Shown here piece after piece: positions 41,719 to 49,398 of a stretch of DNA of 64,000 nucleotides. Where the stretch lies: contig NZ_FQWC01000002.1 in NCBI RefSeq assembly GCF_900129555.1, positions 682,001 through 746,000 on the forward strand, read 5' to 3'. The first letter of the stretch is position 1. The number at the start of each line of letters is the position of its first letter. A program made the translations under genes and the position numbers. This DNA comes from Flavobacterium defluvii. Its GTDB lineage: Bacteria > Bacteroidota > Bacteroidia > Flavobacteriales > Flavobacteriaceae. A model generated the notes under the pieces. It was given only the letters and a program-made list of their open reading frames with translations. It was not told the origin of the DNA and searched no databases.

Positions 41719-42294
41719 TTAAATTGGAACGAAATTTTCCTCCTGTCTGAAGTTAAGGGTACAGTCCTGTTGGGGATATGCCCTGCATGGCAGCACCCAT
41801 CCAGCTTGCATTTCTTCATCATTCAGGAAAGACTGTTCTGACTGGTCCACCCTTCCGCCCCAGAGTTTGGCAACGCATGCAGGTGACATGCCCACACCGT
41901 CGCAGTCCAAGCTTTTGCGGTTCCAGTCATAATATTTGTCCAGTATGTATTCGTCATCCCAGCACCAGAATGAGAAGCTGCCGCTGCCGTACCATGGATC
42001 GTAAACTGTAATGGTGTAAGCAGCCATCATTTTTGCAGTCTTATTGCTTTTGGTAGAATTTTTAGCAGACAGTTCAGCCTTTCTCTTTAAGGCTAAATCC
42101 AGAAAATTGTCGGCTGTGCCGTAATGGCGCAGGATGTTTCTTTTGGATAGTTCTGAAAAGGAGCCCTTCATTTCAAGCTGCTGTTCAACTTCTTTGAAAG
42201 TAACTTGTTTTTTTTCAGGAGCAGATCCGTCATCAGAGCTGCAGGATACGGCAGCTGCCAACGCCGCCATAATAAAAACTTGCTTTAATTTCAT
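41719..42294 (-). CDS. Lipoprotein with plant-type [2Fe-2S] ferredoxin fold, one ligand lost
   Basis: 191 residues: signal with lipobox A-V-S-C18 followed by SSDDGS, a helical linker (~30-90), then a domain (~93-187) that aligns along its length with plant-type ferredoxins. 'YTITVYDP' is strand 1, 'DDEYILDKYYD' matches the D-x-YIL-DA helix, and 'GGRVDQSEQSFLNDEEMQ' and 'GWVLPCRAYPQQDCTL' match the SVDQSDQSFLDDDQ / GYVLTCVAYPTSDCTI region. Cluster ligands: C131, C140 and C170 are kept, but the second Cys is Met136 and there is an extra residue before C140. A standard cluster is thus unlikely, or an incomplete or other metal site exists. Periplasmic or outer-membrane location inferred. Confidence 0.75.
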   Translation of the reverse strand: MKLKQVFIMAALAAAVSCSSDDGSAPEKKQVTFKEVEQQLEMKGSFSELSKRNILRHYGTADNFLDLALKRKAELSAKNSTKSNKTAKMMAAYTITVYDPWYGSGSFSFWCWDDEYILDKYYDWNRKSLDCDGVGMSPACVAKLWGGRVDQSEQSFLNDEEMQAGWVLPCRAYPQQDCTLNFRQEENFVPI

Positions 42295-42574
42295 ATGTTA
42301 AGATTTAAGTTACATGTGGAATGAAAATTTTGTAGGTTATTTTTGTAAAAATAAAGCATAAGTTTTAATCCAACATTAAAATACCATTAAAAAGCAGTAT
42401 AAATTCTTATAAAAAAAGTTTTTTGTGGAAGCTCGGTAAATACATTATTGAACTGCAGCTTAAATCAAAATGAGGCAGGAATATTGGCGGGAGTTAAAAC
42501 CGAGTTCCCTAAAAGATTATTAAAGAAAAGTCTAGGGGGTGTTTTTTAGCTTTGAATTAAGGCATATAAATACG

Positions 42575-42611
42575 GCAGCCGCAATCGTTAAGAATGCGGC
42601 TGCTTTTTATT
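42575..42611 (+). terminator. Strong hairpin with rightward T tract, orphan
   Basis: GCAGCCGCA (42575-42583) pairs with TGCGGCTGC (42595-42603), followed by TTTTTATT. The T tract suits rightward transcription, yet both flanking genes run leftward. It may end an unannotated rightward small RNA starting within 42295-42570, or be a leftward stop for the 1263-residue gene lacking a T tract. The other ~280 bases of this gap show no gene. Confidence 0.5.
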
Positions 42612-42663
42612 AGTCTTTAATCAGCTTAAGCCATATTGTATTCTGGCCGCCGCATCTGTCCTT

Positions 42664-45600
42664 CTAATATTCAAGGCGGTCACGTTCGGCCTGGTCGTCA
42701 TGATGTCCTGCAGTATTTAAATAATTCTCTGAAATCTGGATAAAAATTTCCGATAGGCTGGGATGGCTGTATTTGTGCAGACCGGCCAGTTTCTGGAAAT
42801 AGGCGGCATTGTTCTTTTCAATTGTTCCCCCATCAAAGACACCTCTGCCTGTAGATCCCCTTTTGTTGATAACCGCCACAGCGAAGCTGTCTTTAAGGCT
42901 CGTGGTATTGATGCGTTCAATCGCAGCGCTGATTTCATCCGGAGGCCAGAGGCCGGTGCCTTCTTCGGGAAAATAAGCAAGGAGAGTTCCGATATGGCTG
43001 TCGGCAGCAGCAATGCGGTCTGCCTTAAGAGCCAGTTCCCTTACCTGGGTGATCCACTGGTCCATCACCTCATTATCAATGGTATTGTCAGAGCGGACAC
43101 CTGGAATGATCATAAAATTGTCCAGCAGCTGGTAAGACTTTTGCGCGAGCTGCTCCAGATTTTCTTTCGGTATATTTTTCCTTTCAGGCTCAATATTTTC
43201 AGCATCAGCAGGCATATAGTGCCATGAGAGCACATCCACAAAGAAATGGGGGTTTTCTGCCAGTTCGCCGTACAGCTGGATGGGACGGTAGTCTGAATGG
43301 TAGGAATTGAGCTCTAAAAGATAAAGCCACTCCAGATTGAGCATTTCATCTTTGGTTATGTCTTCCCTTCGTGCAGCTTCTTTGAAAAGGCTGGTGACTT
43401 CATGCGCCTCCAGCAGAAAATTATCTATGCTTTCTTCTGTTGCGGCCTTATGCAGCACCTGAGTGATCATCTTTGTAGACAGTTCTTTTTTAATGTTTCT
43501 TGCCGCCCTAATAGCGCTTTTAAGCCTTTTGTACTCCATAAGCCTATTAATGGCCACTATGTTTTCCTGAACTGAAGTTCTGTAGAAATAGGGGGCAATC
43601 GAGAGCCAGTAGGTCCTGTTTAGGCTTTCGCCCTTTGATTCGATATAGTCCCATAATTCCTGCGAGTGGTCTACTTTGCTGAAAAGCGCGTACTGCTGCT
43701 TTTCGTCCAGCTTAAGATATTCCAGTTCGGAGCAGAGTCCAAAAAGCCACTGCAGCCCTTTGGCAGCTGTTTTAGCGGCAATATATAGGCTTACGAAATT
43801 GGCATTTGCATCTGCATTTTTTAAGGTAGAGACGATATAAGCAGTCTCTTCCTTTGTCTGTTCGATGCTGGACAGGGTAAATGCAAGGATGCCGGTTATC
43901 TCTGGCGAATCCGCCATTGCGGCAATGCCCTGAATTCCTATCTCTGCCGATAAAATATGAATGGCTTTAGTTCGGGCTTTGACCACTCTGGAATTGTAGT
44001 CGGCCTCATCCTTTTCATCATCGTCTGTCTCCCGGCTGCCCTGCGGGAAATTCAGCTGTGAGGATTCAAAGATCCATCTGTATTTTACCGCGATATCTTC
44101 AGGTTCCAGCGCGTCATAAATTGTCTCATAGCGTGAAAGGATCTCTTCATCGAGCGTCCAGTCGGCATTGGGAGCGGAGCGGTGCAGGTGCAGTATCCTT
44201 CTTGCCTCATCTCTGGACAGGGTGCTGTCTTTAGGTATGCGCGGATAATTTTTCTCGATAAAAACCAGCAGTTTTTCGCGCTCGTCGGCAGATTTCATTT
44301 CAGATGAATGTCTGATGATGTCGGCAAGCTTTTCATCGCTGCCATCAAACATTTCCAGCATCATTTCCGAAACGGCCTGAAAAGCGGAATCGATCCGTGC
44401 AGGTGAATTGGATGGTGCGGCGCTTTTGTCAAACAGCCGCCATCTCATCCTGCTGTTGGCTGTCCAGTTATCATGGTATTTAGGCATCAGCTTTCTTAAT
44501 AGTGCCCATCCGGATTTTGGATTTCTGCTGATGGCAGCCTTCAGTATTTCCATCCGGTCCTCAAGAGATGTGGCTGTTTGGGGATGCGTGGGCCTGTAGA
44601 TGTCAACGAGGCTTCTGGCGGGCCTGTTGCTCAGATTTCCTCCGGGATCCAGTTCGGCCAGCTTTAACAGTATATCTGTTGCTTGAAAAAGATATTCAGG
44701 AAGCCATGCCAGACCTTCCAGCGCCCATAGCAGGCCGGTGTGGCTGCTGGACTCGCCAAAAAAACTGCTGCTTGTCCTGAACATGCCCATAATCTCGGGC
44801 TCTTCTTTCTGCAGCGAGTTCTGGACTGCCCTAAAGAAGCTTTTCGGGGATGCCTCAGCAATCAGGGGAAGCTTTCGGTTGGTTTTTCTCCACAGTTCGG
44901 CATCGGCATCCAGCAGCAGGCTGCCGACCACTGCATCCACCCATTTTTCAGGCGCGGAAAGGACGGCAGGATTTATGGCGTCGCCATACAGGCTGAGCAG
45001 TATCAGTGTCTGGACAATACCCATGCGCGCCCATGGGGAATATTTTTTCGGAGGGGTAAACGAAAAGGTTATCTGTATCAGATGCGTCTCGCCGCTGTTT
45101 CCGGGATCGGTAAAGACAGCCGGGAAACATTCTGCGAGAACAGTAAGGTCATCCCTTGTGATATATTTCGATAGGCTGTTCCAGAGATCGAGAGGGGAAG
45201 TGAGCCTCCATGTGCCTCCGATCTGCAGTATAGGCGAGTCTTCAAAGTCCCTCCATCTGTATAAAACTGCCAGATACTCATCAAAAAGCATTTTAGAAAG
45301 CTTTTCCAGGATTTCGCGGTCGCCGGGATTATGGATATTCCATCTCCCGAGAATAAGGGCAGGGATGATTTCGCGTATGTTCTCCGATTTATGCCACGCA
45401 GCCTTATTGTCAATATATTTCAGCAGCCTTCGCAGCTTATTGATGTCCCTTCCGGCTTCCCTGCTGAAGCGTTCGGCATCTTCTCTGGAAAGGCCCATTT
45501 CACGGAGCCCTTCGATCTGGCCCTCCCTGCCGATAGTAGGCAGGATAATGCGTTTGTGCGTTAGCTCGTCATCTGCGCCCGCGGGTATTATCACGTGATG

Positions 45601-46455
45601 TCCCTGCGAGACTGCGGCGCCTACAAGGCTTTTATCATCGAATTTGGCAATAAGGTTCAATGAAGTCTTTACGTAATTCAGCGAGAGGGTCCTGAAGCTT
45701 TCCTGATTTTCCACGACCATTGTTTTTGAAAAAAAACGCTGTTTCTCGTCTTGATCAAAACTGTCCGCAGCTGCAATTATAAAGGCAGCTGCCTCCGTTT
45801 TGGTTTTGGCCTGTACAGTGATGATGCCGGGATCCCCGCTGAGGAATCCGCTTAGCTTGGCGGTTTCAGCGTCCCTGCCTGAGGTTATGATTTTGGGCAC
45901 GAGATGTCCCGCTTCTCCGCTTGACCATTCTGCCCAGAACTGTTCGGCGTCCAGAGCGCCTTCCGCCGGCGCCTTTCCGATTTCCCTGGCAAACCAGAGG
46001 GCGGCGGGTCCGGACTGGTCCAGCCACTGCATCATATCCACCGCATCATACACGCAGATATCCTTCCAGAGATTCAGCTTCAACTTTTCGAGCTTCCATG
46101 TCTCTTTGTCTTTCCAGATCCTTGGAGTCACAAATACGTAGGTGCAGTCCGAGGCATCATATCCCAATGGGTTTTCGGCCCTTTTATCAAAATCCCTATC
46201 GGCTTTAGCCCTGAAACCCTTATCGGTCCCGAATTCCCACAGCGATCGGCCTGCAGGGACATACGGCCTCTGCTGCTCGGAGTATATCAGCCCATCCCAG
46301 CCGGGCAGATAGACAGCGCTGCCGTAGGGTATGCTGATCTGCGCTCCGGGTAGGGTAGAGAAATAAACCAGTTTTGAAACCAGATAGGGGAAGAATCCTT
46401 TTCCCTGATGTTTTTCCGCCCAGTGCTCTATATCGGTTCTGTCAATTAATTTCAT
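42664..46455 (-). CDS. 1263-residue defence-like protein, nuclease-like N-terminus and decayed P-loop
   Basis: The N-terminus has a restriction-like pattern: 'LPGWDGLIYSE' (D54), 'GRSLWEFGTDKGFRAKA' (E74, K84) and 'TYVFVTPRIWKDK'. Residues ~200-370 look like an AAA+/STAND module, with predicted strands in order and a helical 'SREAGRDINKLRRLLKYI' element. The P-loop position instead reads 'GDPGIITVQAKTKT' without GxxGxGK(S/T). The remaining ~850 residues are long helical repeats. This is the architecture of large nuclease-STAND-repeat defence proteins, but no named family is recognised. It may bind nucleotide weakly or have become a nucleotide-independent sensor. Single gene. Confidence 0.6.
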   Translation of the reverse strand: MKLIDRTDIEHWAEKHQGKGFFPYLVSKLVYFSTLPGAQISIPYGSAVYLPGWDGLIYSEQQRPYVPAGRSLWEFGTDKGFRAKADRDFDKRAENPLGYDASDCTYVFVTPRIWKDKETWKLEKLKLNLWKDICVYDAVDMMQWLDQSGPAALWFAREIGKAPAEGALDAEQFWAEWSSGEAGHLVPKIITSGRDAETAKLSGFLSGDPGIITVQAKTKTEAAAFIIAAADSFDQDEKQRFFSKTMVVENQESFRTLSLNYVKTSLNLIAKFDDKSLVGAAVSQGHHVIIPAGADDELTHKRIILPTIGREGQIEGLREMGLSREDAERFSREAGRDINKLRRLLKYIDNKAAWHKSENIREIIPALILGRWNIHNPGDREILEKLSKMLFDEYLAVLYRWRDFEDSPILQIGGTWRLTSPLDLWNSLSKYITRDDLTVLAECFPAVFTDPGNSGETHLIQITFSFTPPKKYSPWARMGIVQTLILLSLYGDAINPAVLSAPEKWVDAVVGSLLLDADAELWRKTNRKLPLIAEASPKSFFRAVQNSLQKEEPEIMGMFRTSSSFFGESSSHTGLLWALEGLAWLPEYLFQATDILLKLAELDPGGNLSNRPARSLVDIYRPTHPQTATSLEDRMEILKAAISRNPKSGWALLRKLMPKYHDNWTANSRMRWRLFDKSAAPSNSPARIDSAFQAVSEMMLEMFDGSDEKLADIIRHSSEMKSADEREKLLVFIEKNYPRIPKDSTLSRDEARRILHLHRSAPNADWTLDEEILSRYETIYDALEPEDIAVKYRWIFESSQLNFPQGSRETDDDEKDEADYNSRVVKARTKAIHILSAEIGIQGIAAMADSPEITGILAFTLSSIEQTKEETAYIVSTLKNADANANFVSLYIAAKTAAKGLQWLFGLCSELEYLKLDEKQQYALFSKVDHSQELWDYIESKGESLNRTYWLSIAPYFYRTSVQENIVAINRLMEYKRLKSAIRAARNIKKELSTKMITQVLHKAATEESIDNFLLEAHEVTSLFKEAARREDITKDEMLNLEWLYLLELNSYHSDYRPIQLYGELAENPHFFVDVLSWHYMPADAENIEPERKNIPKENLEQLAQKSYQLLDNFMIIPGVRSDNTIDNEVMDQWITQVRELALKADRIAAADSHIGTLLAYFPEEGTGLWPPDEISAAIERINTTSLKDSFAVAVINKRGSTGRGVFDGGTIEKNNAAYFQKLAGLHKYSHPSLSEIFIQISENYLNTAGHHDDQAERDRLEY

Positions 46456-46503
46456 GGGAATACGATTAAAAATTTGGTTAGCAGTAGATTTTTTTGATCA
46501 ATT

Positions 46504-46511
46504 CAAATTTA
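46504..46511 (-). promoter_or_regulatory. -7 box TAAATTTG of the 1263-residue gene
   Basis: On the minus strand TAAATTTG fits TAnnTTTG and gives a leader of ~45 bases to the ATG at 46455. Confidence 0.5.
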
Positions 46512-46741
46512 TGCAATATCCGAAAATGGAGCATATTTTTAAGTTGAAAATTCTTAATATTCTGCCAGTTAAAATACTGTGCCATCGCTGCTGAATCTCC
46601 GAGGGGCTTCTCGGTTTAGCGGCGGCGTACTAAATGGCTGATATTGAGCGGTCTGATGAAATTGAAGTGCAGATCATTTTTTTATGAGCCTGGAATTAAA
46701 AAATTAGCTAACTTTAGTCATAACAACTAATACAGTACATT

Positions 46742-47206
46742 ATGGATATTGATTATCAGGACCGTAATATTTTTGAAACGGATTATATTTTCAGGATACA
46801 GACCTTTGAGAAGTATCTGGAAAGCCCTGCCGCATCACAGCAGCATTATGCGGAGTATAAGGCCGGACTCATTCCCAACATCTTTTACGCGCATAATATG
46901 AAGGATGTGCTGAGCCTCTTCAGAGAAGAGTACGATGGCATAAAGTCGGGACTAGAGCGCTATGAAACGGATAACAATAATGATTTCCCAATGCTCAAGT
47001 CCTTTGTAAACACGGAAAGGGATCTGCGAAAAATATTGGACAGTGGCCAGCTCAGAGACTATACTGAACTGCTGGAACGCTCCTTTGACAGCCAGAAGAC
47101 CGATGCAAAGGCCGCTGCAGTGAGCAGGTCCTTCCTGCCGACGCCTCTGCTGGAAAACTATATCTATCAGGTGGAGAAGATATTCGGAAAAGGCATTCTG
47201 GACTGA
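46742..47206 (+). CDS. Hypothetical helical protein, 154 residues
   Basis: Starts MDIDYQDRNIFETDYIF. It is all-helical and acidic, with no signal peptide or recognised motif. A near-consensus TAACTTTA lies ~40 bases upstream. It is divergent from the 1263-residue gene and followed 59 bases later by another unrecognised gene on the same strand. It may be a partner of either neighbour. Confidence 0.55.
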   Translation: MDIDYQDRNIFETDYIFRIQTFEKYLESPAASQQHYAEYKAGLIPNIFYAHNMKDVLSLFREEYDGIKSGLERYETDNNNDFPMLKSFVNTERDLRKILDSGQLRDYTELLERSFDSQKTDAKAAAVSRSFLPTPLLENYIYQVEKIFGKGILD

Positions 47207-47265
47207 TCTTCTTTTCTCTGAGACATTTTCCCTAAATACCAATCCGTCATCTTAATTTTCGATCT

Positions 47266-47655
47266 ATGGAACTCCATTTTGAGGATTTAGCGCTGACCGT
47301 CAGAGCCGGAGAGCTGGATGTGCCGTACGGCCTGAGCGATGAGGCGCTGTTTTTATCGGTGCGCAGCCATCTGGCGGGACTGCTTTGCGGGGGCGCGGAG
47401 ATTTTCCATTTTGGACCGGCGCCGGACAATACGTCCGACGGGCAGGATGAGCTGCTGGAGAACGGCATCTTCTACCGGATCATCGCATATGAAAAGAATC
47501 TTGGCATCGATAGGGAGAGTGCGGCGGATGAAATAATGAGCGCCTTCCATTTCCTGGTCGAAAATTTCGAGCCGCGATGGGCCACAATCTTCGTGGAGGA
47601 GGGATCCGCAAAAAGAGAGGTGACAATCGAGCTTCTGTACCAGGATGTGTTCTGA
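47266..47655 (+). CDS. Hypothetical protein, 129 residues
   Basis: An acidic protein (MELHFEDLALTVRAGELDVP). The second half has the layout of a small alpha/beta protein: 'FYRIIAYEKNLG', 'ADEIMSAFHFLVENFEPRWATIFVEEG'. Family unknown. Codon use is GC-rich like the surrounding core and unlike the left and right ends of the window. Confidence 0.55.
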   Translation: MELHFEDLALTVRAGELDVPYGLSDEALFLSVRSHLAGLLCGGAEIFHFGPAPDNTSDGQDELLENGIFYRIIAYEKNLGIDRESAADEIMSAFHFLVENFEPRWATIFVEEGSAKREVTIELLYQDVF

Positions 47656-47726
47656 AAATCGTTGCTCACTGCTGTTCTTTTCGCATAAGGAGCAGCTGAT
47701 CAATTATAAATTTAAATAGAAGAGCA

Positions 47727-48158
47727 ATGAATCCAGAAGACGGGATTGAAAGATTTATCAGGGCCCAGCAGGATGCCTACGCTCGGGCATTGGAAGAAAT
47801 CAGAAACGGACGCAAGCAGAGCCACTGGATGTGGTTTGTCTTCCCGCAGATCAGGGGTCTGGGGTTTACGGACTATAATGTATATTTTGGGATAAAAGAC
47901 CTGGACGAAGCCAGGGAATATCTCAACGATCCGGTGCTGGGGAAACGTCTTGTCGAGATTTCACAGGCGGTTCTGGGACTGAACGGAAAAACCGCGCTGG
48001 AGATTTTCGGAAAGCCTGACCAGCGGAAGCTCAGGTCCTGCATGACGCTGTTCAGCAGGATTGCCGATGCGGATCCGGTCTTCGGAAAAGTGCTGCAGAA
48101 ATACTATGGCGGAATTTTGGATGAGAAAACAATTTCCATTCTCGGGATTCAAAATTAG
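47727..48158 (+). CDS. DUF1810 family protein
   Basis: 143 residues with family hallmarks: 'IERFIRAQQDAYARALEEIRNGRKQSHWMWFVFPQIRGLG' in outline (start, helix, SHWMWFVFPQ) and 'SCMTLFSR'. Full-length for the family. Function not established; predicted cytoplasmic. The third rightward gene after 46742, 71 bases from the previous one. Confidence 0.9.
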   Translation: MNPEDGIERFIRAQQDAYARALEEIRNGRKQSHWMWFVFPQIRGLGFTDYNVYFGIKDLDEAREYLNDPVLGKRLVEISQAVLGLNGKTALEIFGKPDQRKLRSCMTLFSRIADADPVFGKVLQKYYGGILDEKTISILGIQN

Positions 48159-48181
48159 GCTCTAATGGTTCTATCCAAACC

Positions 48182-48619
48182 TCACAGGTCGACGTAGATA
48201 ATTTTCACCTTCTCGCGGTGCCCGTCGATCAGGCTGTTTATCTCCTCGCTCAGCTCCCTGTATTTGGCTGCCGACTCTTCCTTTTCCTGATTCTTTTCCA
48301 TTTCCAGCCTATAGGTTTTTTCCTCGGGAGTTTCCTGGACCATCTGCCCCAATTCCATTTCGATGCGGGGCGAGCCATCATTTTCCAGAGCCTCTTTCTG
48401 CTTCCGCCTTAAGGCAGCTTTTGCCTCCCTGTGGCAGATGATGATGTAGTCTTTCAGCAGCCCGACGCATCTTTGCACATGCTCGCCGAAGCCGCCGTCT
48501 TCGTCAAGGAGTTCATGGGGATAGGTGTAATTGATGATCTCTATTCGGGAATGCAGGTCAATTTTAAAGTATTCTATAAATTCTGAGTCTGTGACTCCGT
48601 TAAACTTATCGATTTCCAT
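48182..48619 (-). CDS. Coiled-coil hypothetical protein downstream of SRAP
   Basis: 145 residues. The N-terminal half is mixed ('IEIINYTYPHELLDEDGGFGEHVQ') and the C-terminal half is a long charged helix ('EEKTYRLEMEKNQEKEESAAKYRELSEEI' in outline), probably a coiled coil. It begins 11 bases after the SRAP stop, so it belongs to the same unit. Function unknown; association with DNA repair is inferred from position only. Confidence 0.6.
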   Translation of the reverse strand: MEIDKFNGVTDSEFIEYFKIDLHSRIEIINYTYPHELLDEDGGFGEHVQRCVGLLKDYIIICHREAKAALRRKQKEALENDGSPRIEMELGQMVQETPEEKTYRLEMEKNQEKEESAAKYRELSEEINSLIDGHREKVKIIYVDL

Positions 48620-48630
48620 AGCAGCGTCTT

Positions 48631-49254
48631 TTAGATTTGAAAGCCGACCAGGTTTCCCTGATAGGGAAATGCGAAATCCTCAATTTTAACCGACTGGTCC
48701 AGCCATGCGGATTCGTCCTGGCGCTTGAGCATAATGGGCATCCTGAGCTTATGGTTATGGATGTACTGCATCAGATCGTTTGCTTTTGTGGTCACCATGG
48801 TGTAGGTGTTTTTTACCTCATCTGTTGCCGGATCCGTCCAGGAGGAATACAGGCCGGCAAACGTAAAGATTTCATCATCCTGCGAATTGATCTGGTATTT
48901 GTCCTTGCTTTTTCCCTTCTCGTCGTTCCAGTGCCATTCGTAGTAGGCAGAGGCAATTATCAGGCAGCGGTTGTGGGTGATGTTCTTGAAGGAGGCCTTT
49001 TCGTCTATGCTCTCGATCCTTGCATTGAGCGTGTTTTTTCTGAATTCTATATCCTTCGCCCATGACGGGAGAAGCCCCCAGGTGTAATCCGTTGTGATCA
49101 GGTGCGGGGAGGAATTAAGGATAATGGGAATGTTCGGATGCGAGAATCCGTTTATGAAATCCGACTGCAGGTAGGTTTCCTCATTGTCCACTTCTGCATT
49201 AAAACGGCGTTTCACGTTTTCAATTGCGGCTGACTGCTGGGTGTAGTAACAAAT
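48631..49254 (-). CDS. SRAP/YedK-type DNA-protein crosslink protein, apparent ATT start
   Basis: 207 residues if translation begins at ATT 49254, directly before TGT ('CYYTQQSA'), the invariant Cys that must be residue 2 after Met removal. No ATG, GTG or TTG occupies that position. In-frame GTG lies 14 codons upstream and would bury the Cys. Other catalytic elements are intact: 'LNARIESI' (Asn), 'ASAYYEWHW' (Glu) and 'IHNHKLRMPIML' (His). SRAP enzymes form a thiazolidine crosslink with abasic sites in single-stranded DNA. It follows the DinB and DnaE2-like genes, the usual SOS grouping. Confidence 0.85.
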   Translation of the reverse strand: MCYYTQQSAAIENVKRRFNAEVDNEETYLQSDFINGFSHPNIPIILNSSPHLITTDYTWGLLPSWAKDIEFRKNTLNARIESIDEKASFKNITHNRCLIIASAYYEWHWNDEKGKSKDKYQINSQDDEIFTFAGLYSSWTDPATDEVKNTYTMVTTKANDLMQYIHNHKLRMPIMLKRQDESAWLDQSVKIEDFAFPYQGNLVGFQI

Positions 49255-49289
49255 AATGGGTCTTTTATTATAATTGGAAACATTCAGTA

Positions 49290-49368
49290 GCACAGCAAAA
49301 AAAGGCGGCAGACTTCTTGTCTTTCTCACTGGGCTGCTGTGCGGATTACTGGCTTTCCATCAAATTTA
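49290..49368 (-). promoter_or_regulatory. SRAP promoter and hairpin leader
   Basis: A minus-strand -7 box TAAATTTG occupies 49361-49368. Between it and the ATT start lies a perfect 8-bp inverted repeat GCACAGCA/TGCTGTGC (49290-49297 with 49335-49342). The ~100-base leader could fold and modulate initiation at the weak start codon. Confidence 0.45.
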
Positions 49369-49398
49369 GTTCATAATTAGGACTTTACATAAAAAAAA

